The position numbers and the translations under genes were made by a program. A stretch of 49,526 nucleotides of DNA, from NCBI GenBank assembly GCA_029225565.1, contig JAQXWS010000013.1, positions 1 to 49,526 of the forward strand, given 5' to 3'. Each line of letters opens with the position of its first letter. The stretch's first letter is position 1. The DNA comes from Eubacteriales bacterium. Lineage in GTDB: Bacteria > Bacillota > Clostridia > Oscillospirales > Acutalibacteraceae. The notes beneath the pieces were generated by a model. The model did no database searches. It was not told the origin of the DNA and saw only the letters and a list, made by a program, of their open reading frames with translations. Positions 1 to 8,185 of this stretch are shown here, piece by piece.

Positions 1-93
1 CAGTTGCAAGTTGCTACGAATATATAAGTAAATAATTCTTGGACATATAATCACATCCTTTTAAGTGATTATAGTACAAGTTACAAACAAAAT

Positions 94-261
94 CAATGCG
101 AAGCATTGTATATCATCAATTCCGCAAGGAATTGCATATCATCAAAACAAAGTTTTGTATATCATCAAGCCGACAGTTATGCACACTTCGTGTGATGATA
201 TACGCCTACGGCGATGATATACACGCTTACGCGTGATGATATACCAAGCCTGTCGGCTTGG
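94..261. repeat. Multi-hairpin repeat array with TATATCATCA / TGATGATATA spacers
   Basis: Seven short perfect hairpins lie back to back (94-108, 117-134, 143-157, 182-194, 203-213, 223-234, 244-261). The first three are each followed by (T/C)ATATCATCA (109-118, 135-144, 158-167). The next three are each followed by its reverse complement, (T/C)GATGATATA (193-202, 212-221, 234-243). The array is therefore one large imperfect inverted repeat with mini-hairpins on both arms; AAGCCGACA (167-175) also matches TGTCGGCTT (251-259) exactly. I see no coding potential. I recall similar GATGATATA hairpin arrays in gut Clostridia, but could not check. Confidence 0.85.
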
Positions 262-263
262 AT

Positions 264-294
264 AAAAAAATTCCAAGTCCGAAGACTTGGAATT
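264..294 (-). terminator. Rho-independent terminator of the tRNA operon
   Basis: An 11-bp stem (269-279 with 284-294, loop CGAA) is followed on the minus strand by seven T residues. It begins only four bases after the CCA end of tRNA-Cys, so it should end the tRNA transcript. Confidence 0.85.
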
Positions 295-297
295 TTT

Positions 298-372
298 TGG
301 AGGCACCACCCAGATTTGAACTGGGGCATAGAGGTGTTGCAGACCTTTGCCTTACCACTTGGCTATGGTGCC
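298..372 (-). tRNA. tRNA-Cys (anticodon GCA)
   Basis: The minus strand folds as a cloverleaf: acceptor GGCACCA pairs with TGGTGCC, the anticodon loop is CTGCAAC, and the T arm carries TTCAAAT. The CCA end is encoded (298-300). It is the last gene of a five-tRNA cluster and abuts the terminator. Confidence 0.95.
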
Positions 373-411
373 AAATATGACAATAGCGGTATAAATACCG
401 CCATTGATTTG

Positions 412-487
412 TGGAGCGGATTACGAGACTCGAACTCGCTACCTTCACCTTGGCAAGGTGACGCTCTACCGGATGAGCTAAATCCGC
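412..487 (-). tRNA. tRNA-Gly (anticodon GCC)
   Basis: Acceptor GCGGATT pairs with AATCCGC, the anticodon loop is TTGCCAA on a TCACC/GGTGA stem, and the T loop is TTCGAGT. CCA is encoded at 412-414. It is the fourth gene of the tRNA operon. Confidence 0.95.
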
Positions 488-492
488 ATAAT

Positions 493-568
<76 letters not shown>

Positions 569-573
569 ACAAA

Positions 574-650
574 TGGCGACCCGGAACGGGCTCGAACCGT
601 CGACCTCCAGCGTGACAGGCTGGCGTTCTAACCAGCTGAACTACCGGGCC
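574..650 (-). tRNA. tRNA-Asp (anticodon GTC)
   Basis: Acceptor GGCCCGG pairs with CCGGGTC, the anticodon loop is CTGTCAC on CCAGC/GCTGG, the discriminator is G as usual for tRNA-Asp, and CCA is encoded (574-576). It is the second gene of the operon. Confidence 0.95.
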
Positions 651-685
651 ATTGTGCTCGTAGCAGAATATATCTGCTACGAAAG

Positions 686-761
686 TGGTGGGAACAACAG
701 GGCTCGAACCTGTGACCCCCTGCTTGTAAGGCAGGTGCTCTCCCAGCTGAGCTATACTCCC
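686..761 (-). tRNA. tRNA-Val (anticodon TAC)
   Basis: Acceptor GGGAGTA pairs with TGTTCCC, the anticodon loop is CTTACAA on CCTGC/GCAGG, the discriminator is A and CCA is encoded (686-688). It is the promoter-proximal gene of the five-tRNA operon. Confidence 0.95.
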
Positions 762-788
762 ACATTTGTCGCACCAGCGACGGTCTAT

Positions 789-817
789 ATAATACTATAT
801 TATTTTTAAAATGTCAA
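789..817 (-). promoter_or_regulatory. Promoter of the tRNA operon
   Basis: TTGACA (812-817) and TATTAT (789-794) are separated by exactly 17 bp on the minus strand, just downstream of the hslO stop and about 28 bp upstream of tRNA-Val. The consensus -35 box fits strong tRNA transcription independent of the hslO operon. Confidence 0.85.
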
Positions 818-833
818 CACTTTTTTCTAAAAA

Positions 834-1721
834 TTATTGATTTTTGCAGGCCGAATCCAGCAGTGCTTTTATTTCGTTAGGAGAGAAGGAATATGTCTTG
901 TCACAGAAGTGACATTCCACAGTTGTGTCCTCGCCGCTGTTAATCATCTCTTGCAATGACTGTACGCCTGTACTGATAAGTGCTGTTTCTACTCTCTTTT
1001 TTGAGCAATTACATTTGTAGCTACAGGTTCTCTCATCCAGTTTATCTATCTCTATACCATTCATTGCCGTCTTTGCTATATCGTCGGCTGTATAGCCGTC
1101 AGAAAGCATTTTTGTAACCGCAGGTATTGTGGCTACATTCTTTTCTATAATATCAATTACAGAGTCGTCACAGCCCGGCAACAGCTGTATGATGAATCCG
1201 CCGGCGCTGTTTACCGATAAGTCGGAATTAACCAGAACTCCCAAGGCGCATACGGACGGAGTTTGCTCCGATGTTGCAAAATAATTGGTAATATCCTCTG
1301 CAATTTCGCCACTGATAATGGGTACCTGACCGATATAAGGCTCACGCATACCGATGTCCTTGATTACATACAGTTGTCCGACGGTACCGACAGCACCTTT
1401 TACATCCAATTTGCCTGTGCTGTTAAGGGGAATTTCTACTATTTTGTTTTGGACATAGCCACGCACATTACCGTCACAGTCAGACACCGCAATCAAATCT
1501 CCGCAGGGACCGTCAGCACTTATTCTAACGGTAACGGAATCATCCTTGTTTTTTAGCATATATCCCATCATGGAGGTGGCGGTTAATAATCTACCAAGTG
1601 CGGCTGTAACCGTAGCAGAAGTTTTGTGCATTTGTTCCATCTCTGTCACTATATCTGTCGATTCACAGGCAATTATAAAAGCCGAGCCGTCCCTCGTAAT
1701 ATATCTTACTATCTTTCCCAT
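834..1721 (-). CDS. hslO: Redox-regulated chaperone Hsp33
   Basis: Hsp33 is a cytosolic holdase: zinc leaves its cysteine centre and the protein unfolds into an active form under oxidative stress. The 295-residue product is of usual length. The C-terminal zinc site is complete and canonical: CNC at 237-239, thirty residues, then CHFC at 270-273, with an additional Cys at 233. The N-terminal part has the expected family features (YITRDGSAF, EMHKTSATVTAALGRLL-type helix). It starts three bases after the methyltransferase stop and is the last gene of the yerC-methyltransferase-hslO unit. The call is secure. Confidence 0.95.
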   Translation of the reverse strand: MGKIVRYITRDGSAFIIACESTDIVTEMEQMHKTSATVTAALGRLLTATSMMGYMLKNKDDSVTVRISADGPCGDLIAVSDCDGNVRGYVQNKIVEIPLNSTGKLDVKGAVGTVGQLYVIKDIGMREPYIGQVPIISGEIAEDITNYFATSEQTPSVCALGVLVNSDLSVNSAGGFIIQLLPGCDDSVIDIIEKNVATIPAVTKMLSDGYTADDIAKTAMNGIEIDKLDERTCSYKCNCSKKRVETALISTGVQSLQEMINSGEDTTVECHFCDKTYSFSPNEIKALLDSACKNQ

Positions 1722-1724
1722 AAA

Positions 1725-2468
1725 TTATTCCTTCTTACAAATAAAAAATAATCTCTCGCTATCATCGGTCGGTGGACTTTTATGAAAATCCGTGTATATT
1801 TGCAAATCATTAAATCCTACAGTTTTAAGCATTTTTGTTAATTCATCAATGCTGTATGCAGTCTCGCAAAATTCCTCGCTGTACCGGTCATAGCTTTGTC
1901 CGTTATAGATGAAAAAATCAAGCAGTATTCTTACTTTGTTTTCTTCAAGTAATTCGTTATCCCAGGATAAGAAAAAATCCTTCTCGTCAAAAACGAAGGT
2001 ATTGTTTGCCAACACATAGTTGTGCTTATATACCGTGTTTACATCGAATATAAAAAGACCGTTTTTCTTTAGACAATTATAGACAGAATAAAACACATTT
2101 TGTACATCATCAGCACAATTCAAATGATTAATTGAATCCAGAGTGGAAATGGCACCGTCAACCTGTTCTGCAAGGCTGAAATCCTGCATTTTTGCATTAA
2201 TTAAGGAAAAATCACATCCGACACCAACAAGCTTTTGTGAAGCAATCTGCAGCATTTCGGCAGAAGAATCAATGCCGATAATCCTATATCCTTTTTCTGC
2301 AAGATGCATGGAAACGGAACATGTACCGCACCCCAAATCCAGGATGGTCCCCTGCTCTGTCCCGTTATCGCTAAAAAATCCGGAAATGAAATCACTTCCG
2401 GATTTGTAGGCAACATTGTCGGTAAGCCGGTCGTATAATTGTGCAAAGCAATGATTATAGCTGCTCAT
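1725..2468 (-). CDS. Class I SAM-dependent methyltransferase
   Basis: The protein has a Rossmann-type SAM-binding start: ILDLGCGTCSVSMHLAEKG is motif I, followed by an acidic residue after IIGIDSS (motif II) and DGAISTLDSINHL (motif IV region). The substrate cannot be read from sequence; the general fold is that of ubiquinone/SAM methyltransferases of about 250 residues. I chose the ATG at 2468 (MSSYNHCF), giving 247 residues, because the longer open frame would run through most of the upstream repressor gene. The start overlaps the end of that gene by 14 bases, which implies translational coupling. Confidence 0.75.
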   Translation of the reverse strand: MSSYNHCFAQLYDRLTDNVAYKSGSDFISGFFSDNGTEQGTILDLGCGTCSVSMHLAEKGYRIIGIDSSAEMLQIASQKLVGVGCDFSLINAKMQDFSLAEQVDGAISTLDSINHLNCADDVQNVFYSVYNCLKKNGLFIFDVNTVYKHNYVLANNTFVFDEKDFFLSWDNELLEENKVRILLDFFIYNGQSYDRYSEEFCETAYSIDELTKMLKTVGFNDLQIYTDFHKSPPTDDSERLFFICKKE

Positions 2469-2763
2469 CGTACTTTTCCTGTATGCGTTCAAAAATCTTG
2501 TCGTAGCCGTCACAACCGTATTGTAACGAACGATTAACACGGCTGATGGTGGCTGTAGAGGCACCGGTCTCGCTGACTATATCTGTATATACGGATTTTT
2601 CTGACAGCATCTTGGCAACTACTATGCGTTGAGATAGAGTCTTTAGCTCCTGTACTGTGCACAAATCCTCAAAGAAATCGTAACACTCCTCCTTGGATTC
2701 AAGTGCCAGAATAGCGTCAAATAAGAAGTCGATATTCTTGTCTTTTAGTTTATTGTTCATCAA
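2455..2763 (-). CDS. YerC/YecD-family TrpR-related DNA-binding protein
   Basis: A 102-residue helical protein with a central helix-turn-helix: the segment TLSQRIVVAKMLSEKSVYTDIVSETGASTATISRVNRSL (about residues 40-79) matches the TrpR-like YerC/YecD family. The family is presumed to repress transcription; its ligand is unknown to me. GGAGG lies eight bases before the ATG. It heads a three-gene unit with the methyltransferase and hslO and has its own promoter upstream, so autoregulation is possible but not shown. Confidence 0.8.
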   Translation of the reverse strand: MMNNKLKDKNIDFLFDAILALESKEECYDFFEDLCTVQELKTLSQRIVVAKMLSEKSVYTDIVSETGASTATISRVNRSLQYGCDGYDKIFERIQEKYDEQL

Positions 2764-2791
2764 AATGAACCTCCGAAAATATGTTACTCTT

Positions 2792-2820
2792 ATTTTAACA
2801 CATTAAAACGCGAAAGTAAA
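2792..2820 (-). promoter_or_regulatory. Predicted promoter of yerC-methyltransferase-hslO
   Basis: TTTACT (2815-2820) and TAAAAT (2792-2797) are spaced 17 bp apart on the minus strand, 28 bp before the yerC start. The -35 is imperfect. Confidence 0.55.
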
Positions 2821-2823
2821 GAT

Positions 2824-2848
2824 AAATCCCCAAAAAAATTGGGGATTT
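2824..2848 (-). terminator. Terminator after lysA
   Basis: AAATCCCC and GGGGATTT form an 8-bp stem around an A/T loop, directly upstream of the yerC promoter. The hairpin lies just beyond the position from which lysA ends its neighbour's side, between the lysA stop (2854) and the next minus-strand promoter. On the minus strand it is followed by TTATCTTT, only a moderate U-tract. Confidence 0.55.
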
Positions 2849-2853
2849 ACAAT

Positions 2854-4128
2854 TTATTCATTGATTAATTTGTCATAAATATCAAAGCAGTCAAATGTAG
2901 CAAAATAATCCGTTGGGGTCTCTGCCCGTCTGATTAGCTTGTATGAGCCGTCTTCCTTAAGCAGAATTTCTGCACTCTTGAGCTTTCCGTTATAGTTATA
3001 TCCCATCGAAAATCCATGGGCACCGGTGTCGTGAATAAACAGAATATCGCCCATATCAATATTAGGCAGCATTCTGTCTATAGCAAACTTGTCGCAATTC
3101 TCGCAAAGAGAGCCGGTAACATCATACTTTTTATTGCAGGGGTCATTCTCCTTGCCGAGAACGGTGATATGATGATATGCGCCGTAAATTGCAGGCCTCA
3201 TAAGATTAACGGCGCAAGCGTCAACGCCGATATACTCTTTGTGGGTGTGCTTTTCGTTAATTGCCGTGGTAACAAGACCGCCGTAGGGTCCCATCATAAA
3301 TCTGCCCATCTCGGTATAAATACTAACATCACCCATGCCTGCAGGTACCAATACCTCATCATATACCTTATGAACTGCGTCACCGATTACTGCAATATCG
3401 TTAGGCTCCTGATCCGGCAGATATGGAATACCGACTCCACCGGAGAGGTTAATAAATTTTATGTTTGCTCCTGTTTTATCTTTAAGGTCAACAGCTAACT
3501 CAAACAAAACCTTAGCCAGCATCGGATAGTATTCGTTTGTTACTGTGTTGGAAGCGAGAAAAGCGTGGATACCGAACTCTTCAACACCCTTTTCTTTCAT
3601 TATTCTAAAGGCGTCATATATTTGTTCGGTGGTCATACCGTATTTCGCGTCGCCGGGATTGTCCATAATATCGTTGCTGATTTTGAACATACCACCGGGA
3701 TTGTAACGGCAGGACATCTTCTTTGGTAGTTTGCCGCAGGCCTTTTCGACTGCTGCGATATGAGTAATATCATCCAGATTGATAATTCCACCAAGGTCAT
3801 TGCAGAATCTGAACTCATCAACAGGCGTATCGTTTGATGAAAACATGATGTCGTCACCAACTGCGCCTATTGCTTTTGCCATCATTAGCTCGGTTTTTGA
3901 GGAACAGTCGCAGCCGCAGCCGTATTCCTGCAGAATATTAATAAGAAACGGATTTGGAGTAGCCTTTACGGCAAAGTATTCCTTGAATCCTTTGTTCCAT
4001 GAAAATGCATCCTTAAGAGCCTGAACATTTGCTCTGATACCTTTTTCGTCATAAATGTGGAAAGGGGTTGGGTACTCCTTTGCGATTTCCTTTACCTTTT
4101 CCAGGGTAACAAATGGTGTTTTTGACAT
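2854..4128 (-). CDS. lysA: Diaminopimelate decarboxylase
   Basis: A PLP-dependent fold-type III decarboxylase that converts meso-diaminopimelate to lysine. The PLP lysine is K55 in EYFAVKATPNP. NLSGGVGIPY is the glycine-rich PLP-phosphate loop, and SLCENCDKF carries the active-site Cys region of the C-terminal beta domain. The 424-residue length is close to the family norm. GGAGA lies seven bases before the ATG. It sits two bases after engB and is the last gene of lon-engB-lysA, an unusual neighbourhood for lysA. Some paralogues act on carboxynorspermidine or other D-amino acids, so the substrate is slightly open. Confidence 0.85.
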   Translation of the reverse strand: MSKTPFVTLEKVKEIAKEYPTPFHIYDEKGIRANVQALKDAFSWNKGFKEYFAVKATPNPFLINILQEYGCGCDCSSKTELMMAKAIGAVGDDIMFSSNDTPVDEFRFCNDLGGIINLDDITHIAAVEKACGKLPKKMSCRYNPGGMFKISNDIMDNPGDAKYGMTTEQIYDAFRIMKEKGVEEFGIHAFLASNTVTNEYYPMLAKVLFELAVDLKDKTGANIKFINLSGGVGIPYLPDQEPNDIAVIGDAVHKVYDEVLVPAGMGDVSIYTEMGRFMMGPYGGLVTTAINEKHTHKEYIGVDACAVNLMRPAIYGAYHHITVLGKENDPCNKKYDVTGSLCENCDKFAIDRMLPNIDMGDILFIHDTGAHGFSMGYNYNGKLKSAEILLKEDGSYKLIRRAETPTDYFATFDCFDIYDKLINE

Positions 4129-4130
4129 TT

Positions 4131-4724
4131 TTATTCTCCTCTGTATTGTATTGCATCATCAATACATTTTTTTATTCTGTCCAATCCCTCGCCCTTTACT
4201 GAGGAAAATGGAATTATCTCTACATCACCTGCGCATGCAAGCTCCCGTGAAGAATCGACCAATCGATTTTGGTATTCCTTTACCTTTAGCTTATCGCTCT
4301 TTGTCATAACGATAATAAACGGCAAATTCATTTGCTGCATAAACTCTATCATACCGTAATCATCGGCAGAAGGCTTGTGCCTCATATCCACCAGTTGGAC
4401 GATTAGCTTGATATTCCTGTTTTGGCTGAAATAGCCCTCCATCAGCTCGCCAAAGCGGTCACGCTCTTGCTTTGATAACTTAGCATATCCGTAACCCGGC
4501 AGGTCAACAAACTTTACTCCGTCAACATCGTAAAAGTTGATGGTAATTGTCTTTCCCGGTACCGAGCTTACTCTGGCAAGTGATTTTCGGTTAAATAATT
4601 TGTTAAGCAAGGAGCTTTTGCCAACATTGGATCTGCCTGCAAATACAATCTCCGGTATATTGCCGGGCGGAAGCTGTGTTGACAGTCCGTACGCTCTCTC
4701 AAATTTTGCAGTATTGTAATTCAT
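4131..4724 (-). CDS. engB: Ribosome biogenesis GTPase EngB/YsxC (YihA)
   Basis: A small TRAFAC GTPase needed for assembly of the large ribosomal subunit. The P-loop is GRSNVGKSS (30-38), switch II is DLPGYGYAKLS, and the guanine-specific TKSDK motif is present. The 197-residue length is typical. It follows lon by seven bases; this lon-engB order is widely conserved in Firmicutes. No clear Shine-Dalgarno precedes the ATG, so expression probably depends on coupling to lon. Confidence 0.95.
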   Translation of the reverse strand: MNYNTAKFERAYGLSTQLPPGNIPEIVFAGRSNVGKSSLLNKLFNRKSLARVSSVPGKTITINFYDVDGVKFVDLPGYGYAKLSKQERDRFGELMEGYFSQNRNIKLIVQLVDMRHKPSADDYGMIEFMQQMNLPFIIVMTKSDKLKVKEYQNRLVDSSRELACAGDVEIIPFSSVKGEGLDRIKKCIDDAIQYRGE

Positions 4725-4731
4725 ATAGTAT

Positions 4732-7137
4732 CTACTGTGTAATCACCTGTGTTTCGTTTTTGCTATCTACAATTATTGGAGATTTATCTCCTGAACCGGG
4801 CATACTTAACAACGCAATAGGCATAACCTCATCAAAGGAAGATACAGTAACAAATGTTACCGACGCCTTTACCTCGTCGCTGATTTCCGCCAAGTCCTTT
4901 GTATTGTCTTTGGGAATAATAACAGTATCACAGCCTGCCTTATATGCCGCCATTGATTTTTCTTTCAGTCCACCAATGGGTAGCGCCTTTCCCTTTAGAG
5001 AAATCTCGCCGGTCATTGCAACATTTGACTTTATCGGAATACCGCATAACTCGCTAACCAATGCAGTTGTCAGTGCCAACCCAGCAGAAGGCCCGTCCTT
5101 AGGTATAGCGGCCTCCGGGGCGTGTATATGTATGTCTTTAGTCTTATAAAAATCTGAGGCAATTCCAAAATCGACTGCTCTATATCTCACATAGCTGACA
5201 GCGGTTTTTGCACTCTCCTTCATTACATCGCCCAGATTGCCTGTCAATTCTATCTTGCCGGTTCCTTCAACAGCAGACACCTCAATTGGCAGGATTGTAC
5301 CGCCAACCTGAGTCCAAGCAAGACCGTTAACGGTGCCAATCTCATTGGTTGTAGCACAAAAGTCCTTGCCATACTTCTCTACCCCCAGATAATCACATAG
5401 ATTATCAACGGTAACCTTAAAGGTTTTTGAGCCGGAATCAAGAGCAACAGCTGCTTTTCTGCATAAAGTTGATAATTGATTCTTGAGTCCTCTGACTCCT
5501 GCTTCCTTAGTGTAACGGTCAATTATATAATAGATTGCATCGTCACTTATCTTGAATTGACGCATATTAAGCTTATGCTTTTTTAGTTCTTCTTTTAGCA
5601 AATGTTTTTTCGCGATATTAAACTTTTCGTCAACTGTGTACGAATTGAGCTCAATAACCTCCATTCTGTCCAAAAGAGGTGCAGAAATAGTTGATACGTC
5701 ATTTGCTGTGGTAATAAACATAACCTTGCTCAAATCCACGGGAAAGTCAATATAATGGTCTGTAAAACTGCTGTTTTGCTCGGGGTCAAGGGCCTCCAAC
5801 AATGCTGAAGACGGGTCCCCTTTGTAATCATTGCCGACCTTATCAATCTCGTCAAGTAGAATTATTGGATTCATCACTCCTGACTTGATTATTGCGTCGA
5901 TGATTTTGCCCGGCATTGCGCCGATATAGGTTTTGCGGTGACCTCTGATCTCGGCTTCGTCGTGGATACCGCCCAATGCAACGCGAACATATCGTCTGTT
6001 CATTGACTTTGCAAGGGATTTTACAATACTTGTTTTACCGACTCCCGGAGGACCGTACAAGCATAAAATCTGACCGGAATAATCGGGATTACGCTTATAA
6101 ACAGCCAAGGATTCAACAATTCTCTCCTTAACCTTAGTTAAACCGTAGTGATCGGAATCAAGAATATTCATTGAGCGCTGAAGGTTTATGCTTTCTTTAG
6201 TATAATTTCCAAAGGGAATCTCCAGACATTTGTCTAAATAGTTGCGTACTACGGTACCCTCGTGGGAGCCCTGGGGCATTTTTATCAGCTTGTCACATTC
6301 TTTGTATAGCTTGTCCTTAACCTCATCGCTGCAGTCCAACTTGCCGATAATATCCTTGTATCTATAGGCTTCTTCAAGAGGATTTTCGCCCTCTCCGAGC
6401 TGGTCGGAGATAACCTTCATTTCTTCTCTTAAAAAGTATTCTTTTTGATTTTTGTCAATTTCTTCCTGAACTTGCTTTTGGATTTTTACTTCCATATCAA
6501 GGGTGATTGTTTCCCTGCGTAGCTGAGTAATAAGAACCTTTGCTCTGGAAATTATATCAAGCTGTTCCAATACCGCCTGCTTTTGGGGATAATCAAAAAA
6601 TGTATTACTGCACACATAATCGCAAAGCTCCCCAAGCTCATCAATAGAAATAATCTTTGATACAACCTCGCCGGAAATCTTGCTGAGCATACTTGCGTAG
6701 GACTCAAACTCTTGCTTTACGGTGTGAATGTACGCAGATTCGCTGATAGAATCCCCTGTGCTGTAGGAATCAAGAGTGTCAACAACGCCGGCAATAAATG
6801 GCTTGTCCTGAATGATGCTTACCAGCGCTGCTCTTTTTTTGCCCTCAACAATTACTCTCATATTTGTCGAATTAGGGATTTTTATCATTTGCTTAATATG
6901 GCAAACCACACCAAAATCATACATATCCGAAAGCTCGGGACTATCTACGGAAGAATCTTTTTGGCTTACCAAAAAAATATTTTGGTTTTTAGACATTGCA
7001 AATTTGAGGGCAGCGATACTCTTTTTTCTGCCCACATCAAAATGCAATTTCATATCAGGAAACACAACCAATCCACGCAGTGGAATAATCGGCATTTCTA
7101 TAAAATTGTTATTGATTTGCTGTATATCGTTACTCAT
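4732..7137 (-). CDS. lon: ATP-dependent protease Lon
   Basis: A cytosolic AAA+ serine protease that degrades misfolded and regulatory proteins. In order it has the N-terminal substrate-binding LON domain (about 12-210), a coiled-coil region, the AAA+ module with Walker A GPPGVGKTS (362-370) and Walker B IILLDEID, and the protease domain with the Ser-Lys dyad S684 (DGPSAG) and K727 (GGLKEK). The 801-residue length is full size. It is the first gene of lon-engB-lysA and has its own near-consensus promoter. I see no CIRCE-type operator upstream. Confidence 0.97.
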   Translation of the reverse strand: MSNDIQQINNNFIEMPIIPLRGLVVFPDMKLHFDVGRKKSIAALKFAMSKNQNIFLVSQKDSSVDSPELSDMYDFGVVCHIKQMIKIPNSTNMRVIVEGKKRAALVSIIQDKPFIAGVVDTLDSYSTGDSISESAYIHTVKQEFESYASMLSKISGEVVSKIISIDELGELCDYVCSNTFFDYPQKQAVLEQLDIISRAKVLITQLRRETITLDMEVKIQKQVQEEIDKNQKEYFLREEMKVISDQLGEGENPLEEAYRYKDIIGKLDCSDEVKDKLYKECDKLIKMPQGSHEGTVVRNYLDKCLEIPFGNYTKESINLQRSMNILDSDHYGLTKVKERIVESLAVYKRNPDYSGQILCLYGPPGVGKTSIVKSLAKSMNRRYVRVALGGIHDEAEIRGHRKTYIGAMPGKIIDAIIKSGVMNPIILLDEIDKVGNDYKGDPSSALLEALDPEQNSSFTDHYIDFPVDLSKVMFITTANDVSTISAPLLDRMEVIELNSYTVDEKFNIAKKHLLKEELKKHKLNMRQFKISDDAIYYIIDRYTKEAGVRGLKNQLSTLCRKAAVALDSGSKTFKVTVDNLCDYLGVEKYGKDFCATTNEIGTVNGLAWTQVGGTILPIEVSAVEGTGKIELTGNLGDVMKESAKTAVSYVRYRAVDFGIASDFYKTKDIHIHAPEAAIPKDGPSAGLALTTALVSELCGIPIKSNVAMTGEISLKGKALPIGGLKEKSMAAYKAGCDTVIIPKDNTKDLAEISDEVKASVTFVTVSSFDEVMPIALLSMPGSGDKSPIIVDSKNETQVITQ

Positions 7138-7166
7138 ATTTTAATTCCCCAAAATTATTGTATAAT

Positions 7167-7195
7167 ATTATATATTAAAATTAGAAAAAGTGCAA
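7167..7195 (-). promoter_or_regulatory. Promoter of lon-engB-lysA
   Basis: TTGCAC (7190-7195) and TATAAT (7167-7172) are 17 bp apart on the minus strand, about 30 bp before the lon start and just past the spoVM terminator. Confidence 0.8.
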
Positions 7196-7208
7196 CAGTA
7201 ATTTACAC

Positions 7209-7238
7209 AAAAAAAGCTCCCATTGATATGGGAGTGCT
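7209..7238 (-). terminator. Terminator after spoVM
   Basis: CTCCCAT pairs with ATGGGAG around a TGAT loop (7217-7234), followed on the minus strand by seven T residues. It lies four bases past the spoVM stop and ends the 16-gene yicC-to-spoVM operon. Confidence 0.85.
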
Positions 7239-7241
7239 TTT

Positions 7242-7331
7242 TTAGGTATCGTATTCAATTTTCTTAACCTTGAATACTGCACGCAGAATAGGTGCCAGTA
7301 GCTTTGGACTTTTAATTAGTACGATTTTCAC
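7242..7331 (-). CDS. spoVM: Stage V sporulation protein M (amphipathic helix peptide)
   Basis: The frame encodes 29 residues beginning MKIVLIKSPKLLAPILR, read from a GTG start with GGGGGAG eight bases upstream. In Bacillus subtilis the 26-residue SpoVM is an amphipathic helix that recognises the curved forespore membrane and anchors the spore-coat ATPase SpoIVA. The pattern (M-K-x3-I-K-x-P-K-x-L-x3-LR) and the basic amphipathic character match. Position supports it: in B. subtilis spoVM also follows thiN in the prkC-rsgA-thiN series. The gene is too short for routine ORF calling and is easily missed. A terminator follows immediately. Confidence 0.85.
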   Translation of the reverse strand: MKIVLIKSPKLLAPILRAVFKVKKIEYDT

Positions 7332-7346
7332 TGCAATCTCCCCCAA

Positions 7347-7490
7347 TTATCTATTACAGCAAATAATGCCTAATATGATAACGGTAATAGCAAGTACTCT
7401 TGTTATCCATACCGTCGGCAGACAGCATGCGGCTACACAGCCTGCACCAAAAGCAATCCAAAGAAAATCTCGTTTGCACATACCCTTCAT
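7347..7490 (-). CDS. Small hydrophobic, cysteine-rich membrane peptide between thiN and spoVM
   Basis: A 47-residue frame starts MKGMCKRDFLWIAF and is followed by a small, hydrophobic stretch with GAGCVAACCLP, a short Trp-Ile-Thr-Arg turn, and a second hydrophobic run ending IIGLIICC-like (LGIICCNR). It could form two short membrane helices or a hairpin; five Cys cluster at the membrane ends. AAGGTGG lies eight bases before the ATG. It starts 48 bases after thiN and ends 15 bases before spoVM, so it is co-transcribed with a sporulation gene. I do not recognise a family. Position suggests, but does not prove, a membrane or forespore role. Confidence 0.65.
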   Translation of the reverse strand: MKGMCKRDFLWIAFGAGCVAACCLPTVWITRVLAITVIILGIICCNR

Positions 7491-7537
7491 AGTAAACACC
7501 ACCTTACTGCATTTACTACAGTGTATGTAATTGTTGC

Positions 7538-8185
7538 TTAATCGTTACTCTCAACCAGCAGTAAAACTCCGTCTTCTACACATATTGTACATTCTGTGCC
7601 GATAATCCGGTTGCTTTGGGCAAAATTGTCATAAGCCATCATATCCATACTATCAAGATTATAAAAGCTCTGGTCGTAATATGCTCCCTCAATGGTAACA
7701 CCGTGGCAATCACAGAGATATGCAAATAATGAAAAGTATCGGTATTCTTTCTTAATTGTTCTTTTGCCTATAATCAGGGACAATCTGTTGTTATCGTCAA
7801 TTAGTCTGCAACTGACATTGCGCTGCCTGCAATATTCGAGTATCAACAAATTGCTGTATGTATGGTCAAACCGATTTCCACCGATAGCAAAAAAAATATC
7901 AATAGTGTTATAACCTCTGTCAATGGCCTCAACAACACAGTTAAAGGTGTCGGAATATGCCTTTTCTACAGGAAAGGTCATTATCTCGCAATCAATATCC
8001 GGACGCCTTGCAGAATCAAAGTCTCCGATAATTAAATCCGGCTTTATATCAGCCTTTTGCAGCTTAATATATCCACAGTCCGCTGCAATAATAAACGAAT
8101 TGGCGTCAATATTTTCTTTTAAAAAATTAATGTTGTCATTTGGAGCACCGGATACAATGGTGCAATGATTTCTTATTTTTCCCAT
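7538..8185 (-). CDS. thiN: Thiamine pyrophosphokinase
   Basis: The enzyme transfers pyrophosphate from ATP to thiamine to make thiamine diphosphate. The 215-residue product has the ADCG and IIGDFDS motifs of the N-terminal ATP/Mg site, a KAYSDT version of the usual K-D-x-T-D segment, and AIGGNRFDH, the thiamine-site motif. The start overlaps the rsgA stop by 13 bases, so translation is coupled. The B. subtilis order rsgA-rpe-thiN is kept here without rpe. Confidence 0.9.
   Translation of the reverse strand: MGKIRNHCTIVSGAPNDNINFLKENIDANSFIIAADCGYIKLQKADIKPDLIIGDFDSARRPDIDCEIMTFPVEKAYSDTFNCVVEAIDRGYNTIDIFFAIGGNRFDHTYSNLLILEYCRQRNVSCRLIDDNNRLSLIIGKRTIKKEYRYFSLFAYLCDCHGVTIEGAYYDQSFYNLDSMDMMAYDNFAQSNRIIGTECTICVEDGVLLLVESND

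Noticed and set aside
14..46. A ten-codon frame (MSKNYLLIYS) on the minus strand after AAGGATGTGATT.
   Set aside because: It has a fair ribosome site but is very short, and the region is AT-rich at the window edge with a nearby inverted repeat (47-54/65-72). No context supports a gene.
2468..2564. An N-terminal extension of the methyltransferase into yerC.
   Set aside because: It reads through the yerC coding sequence in another frame, and the ATG at 2468 gives a family-like start.
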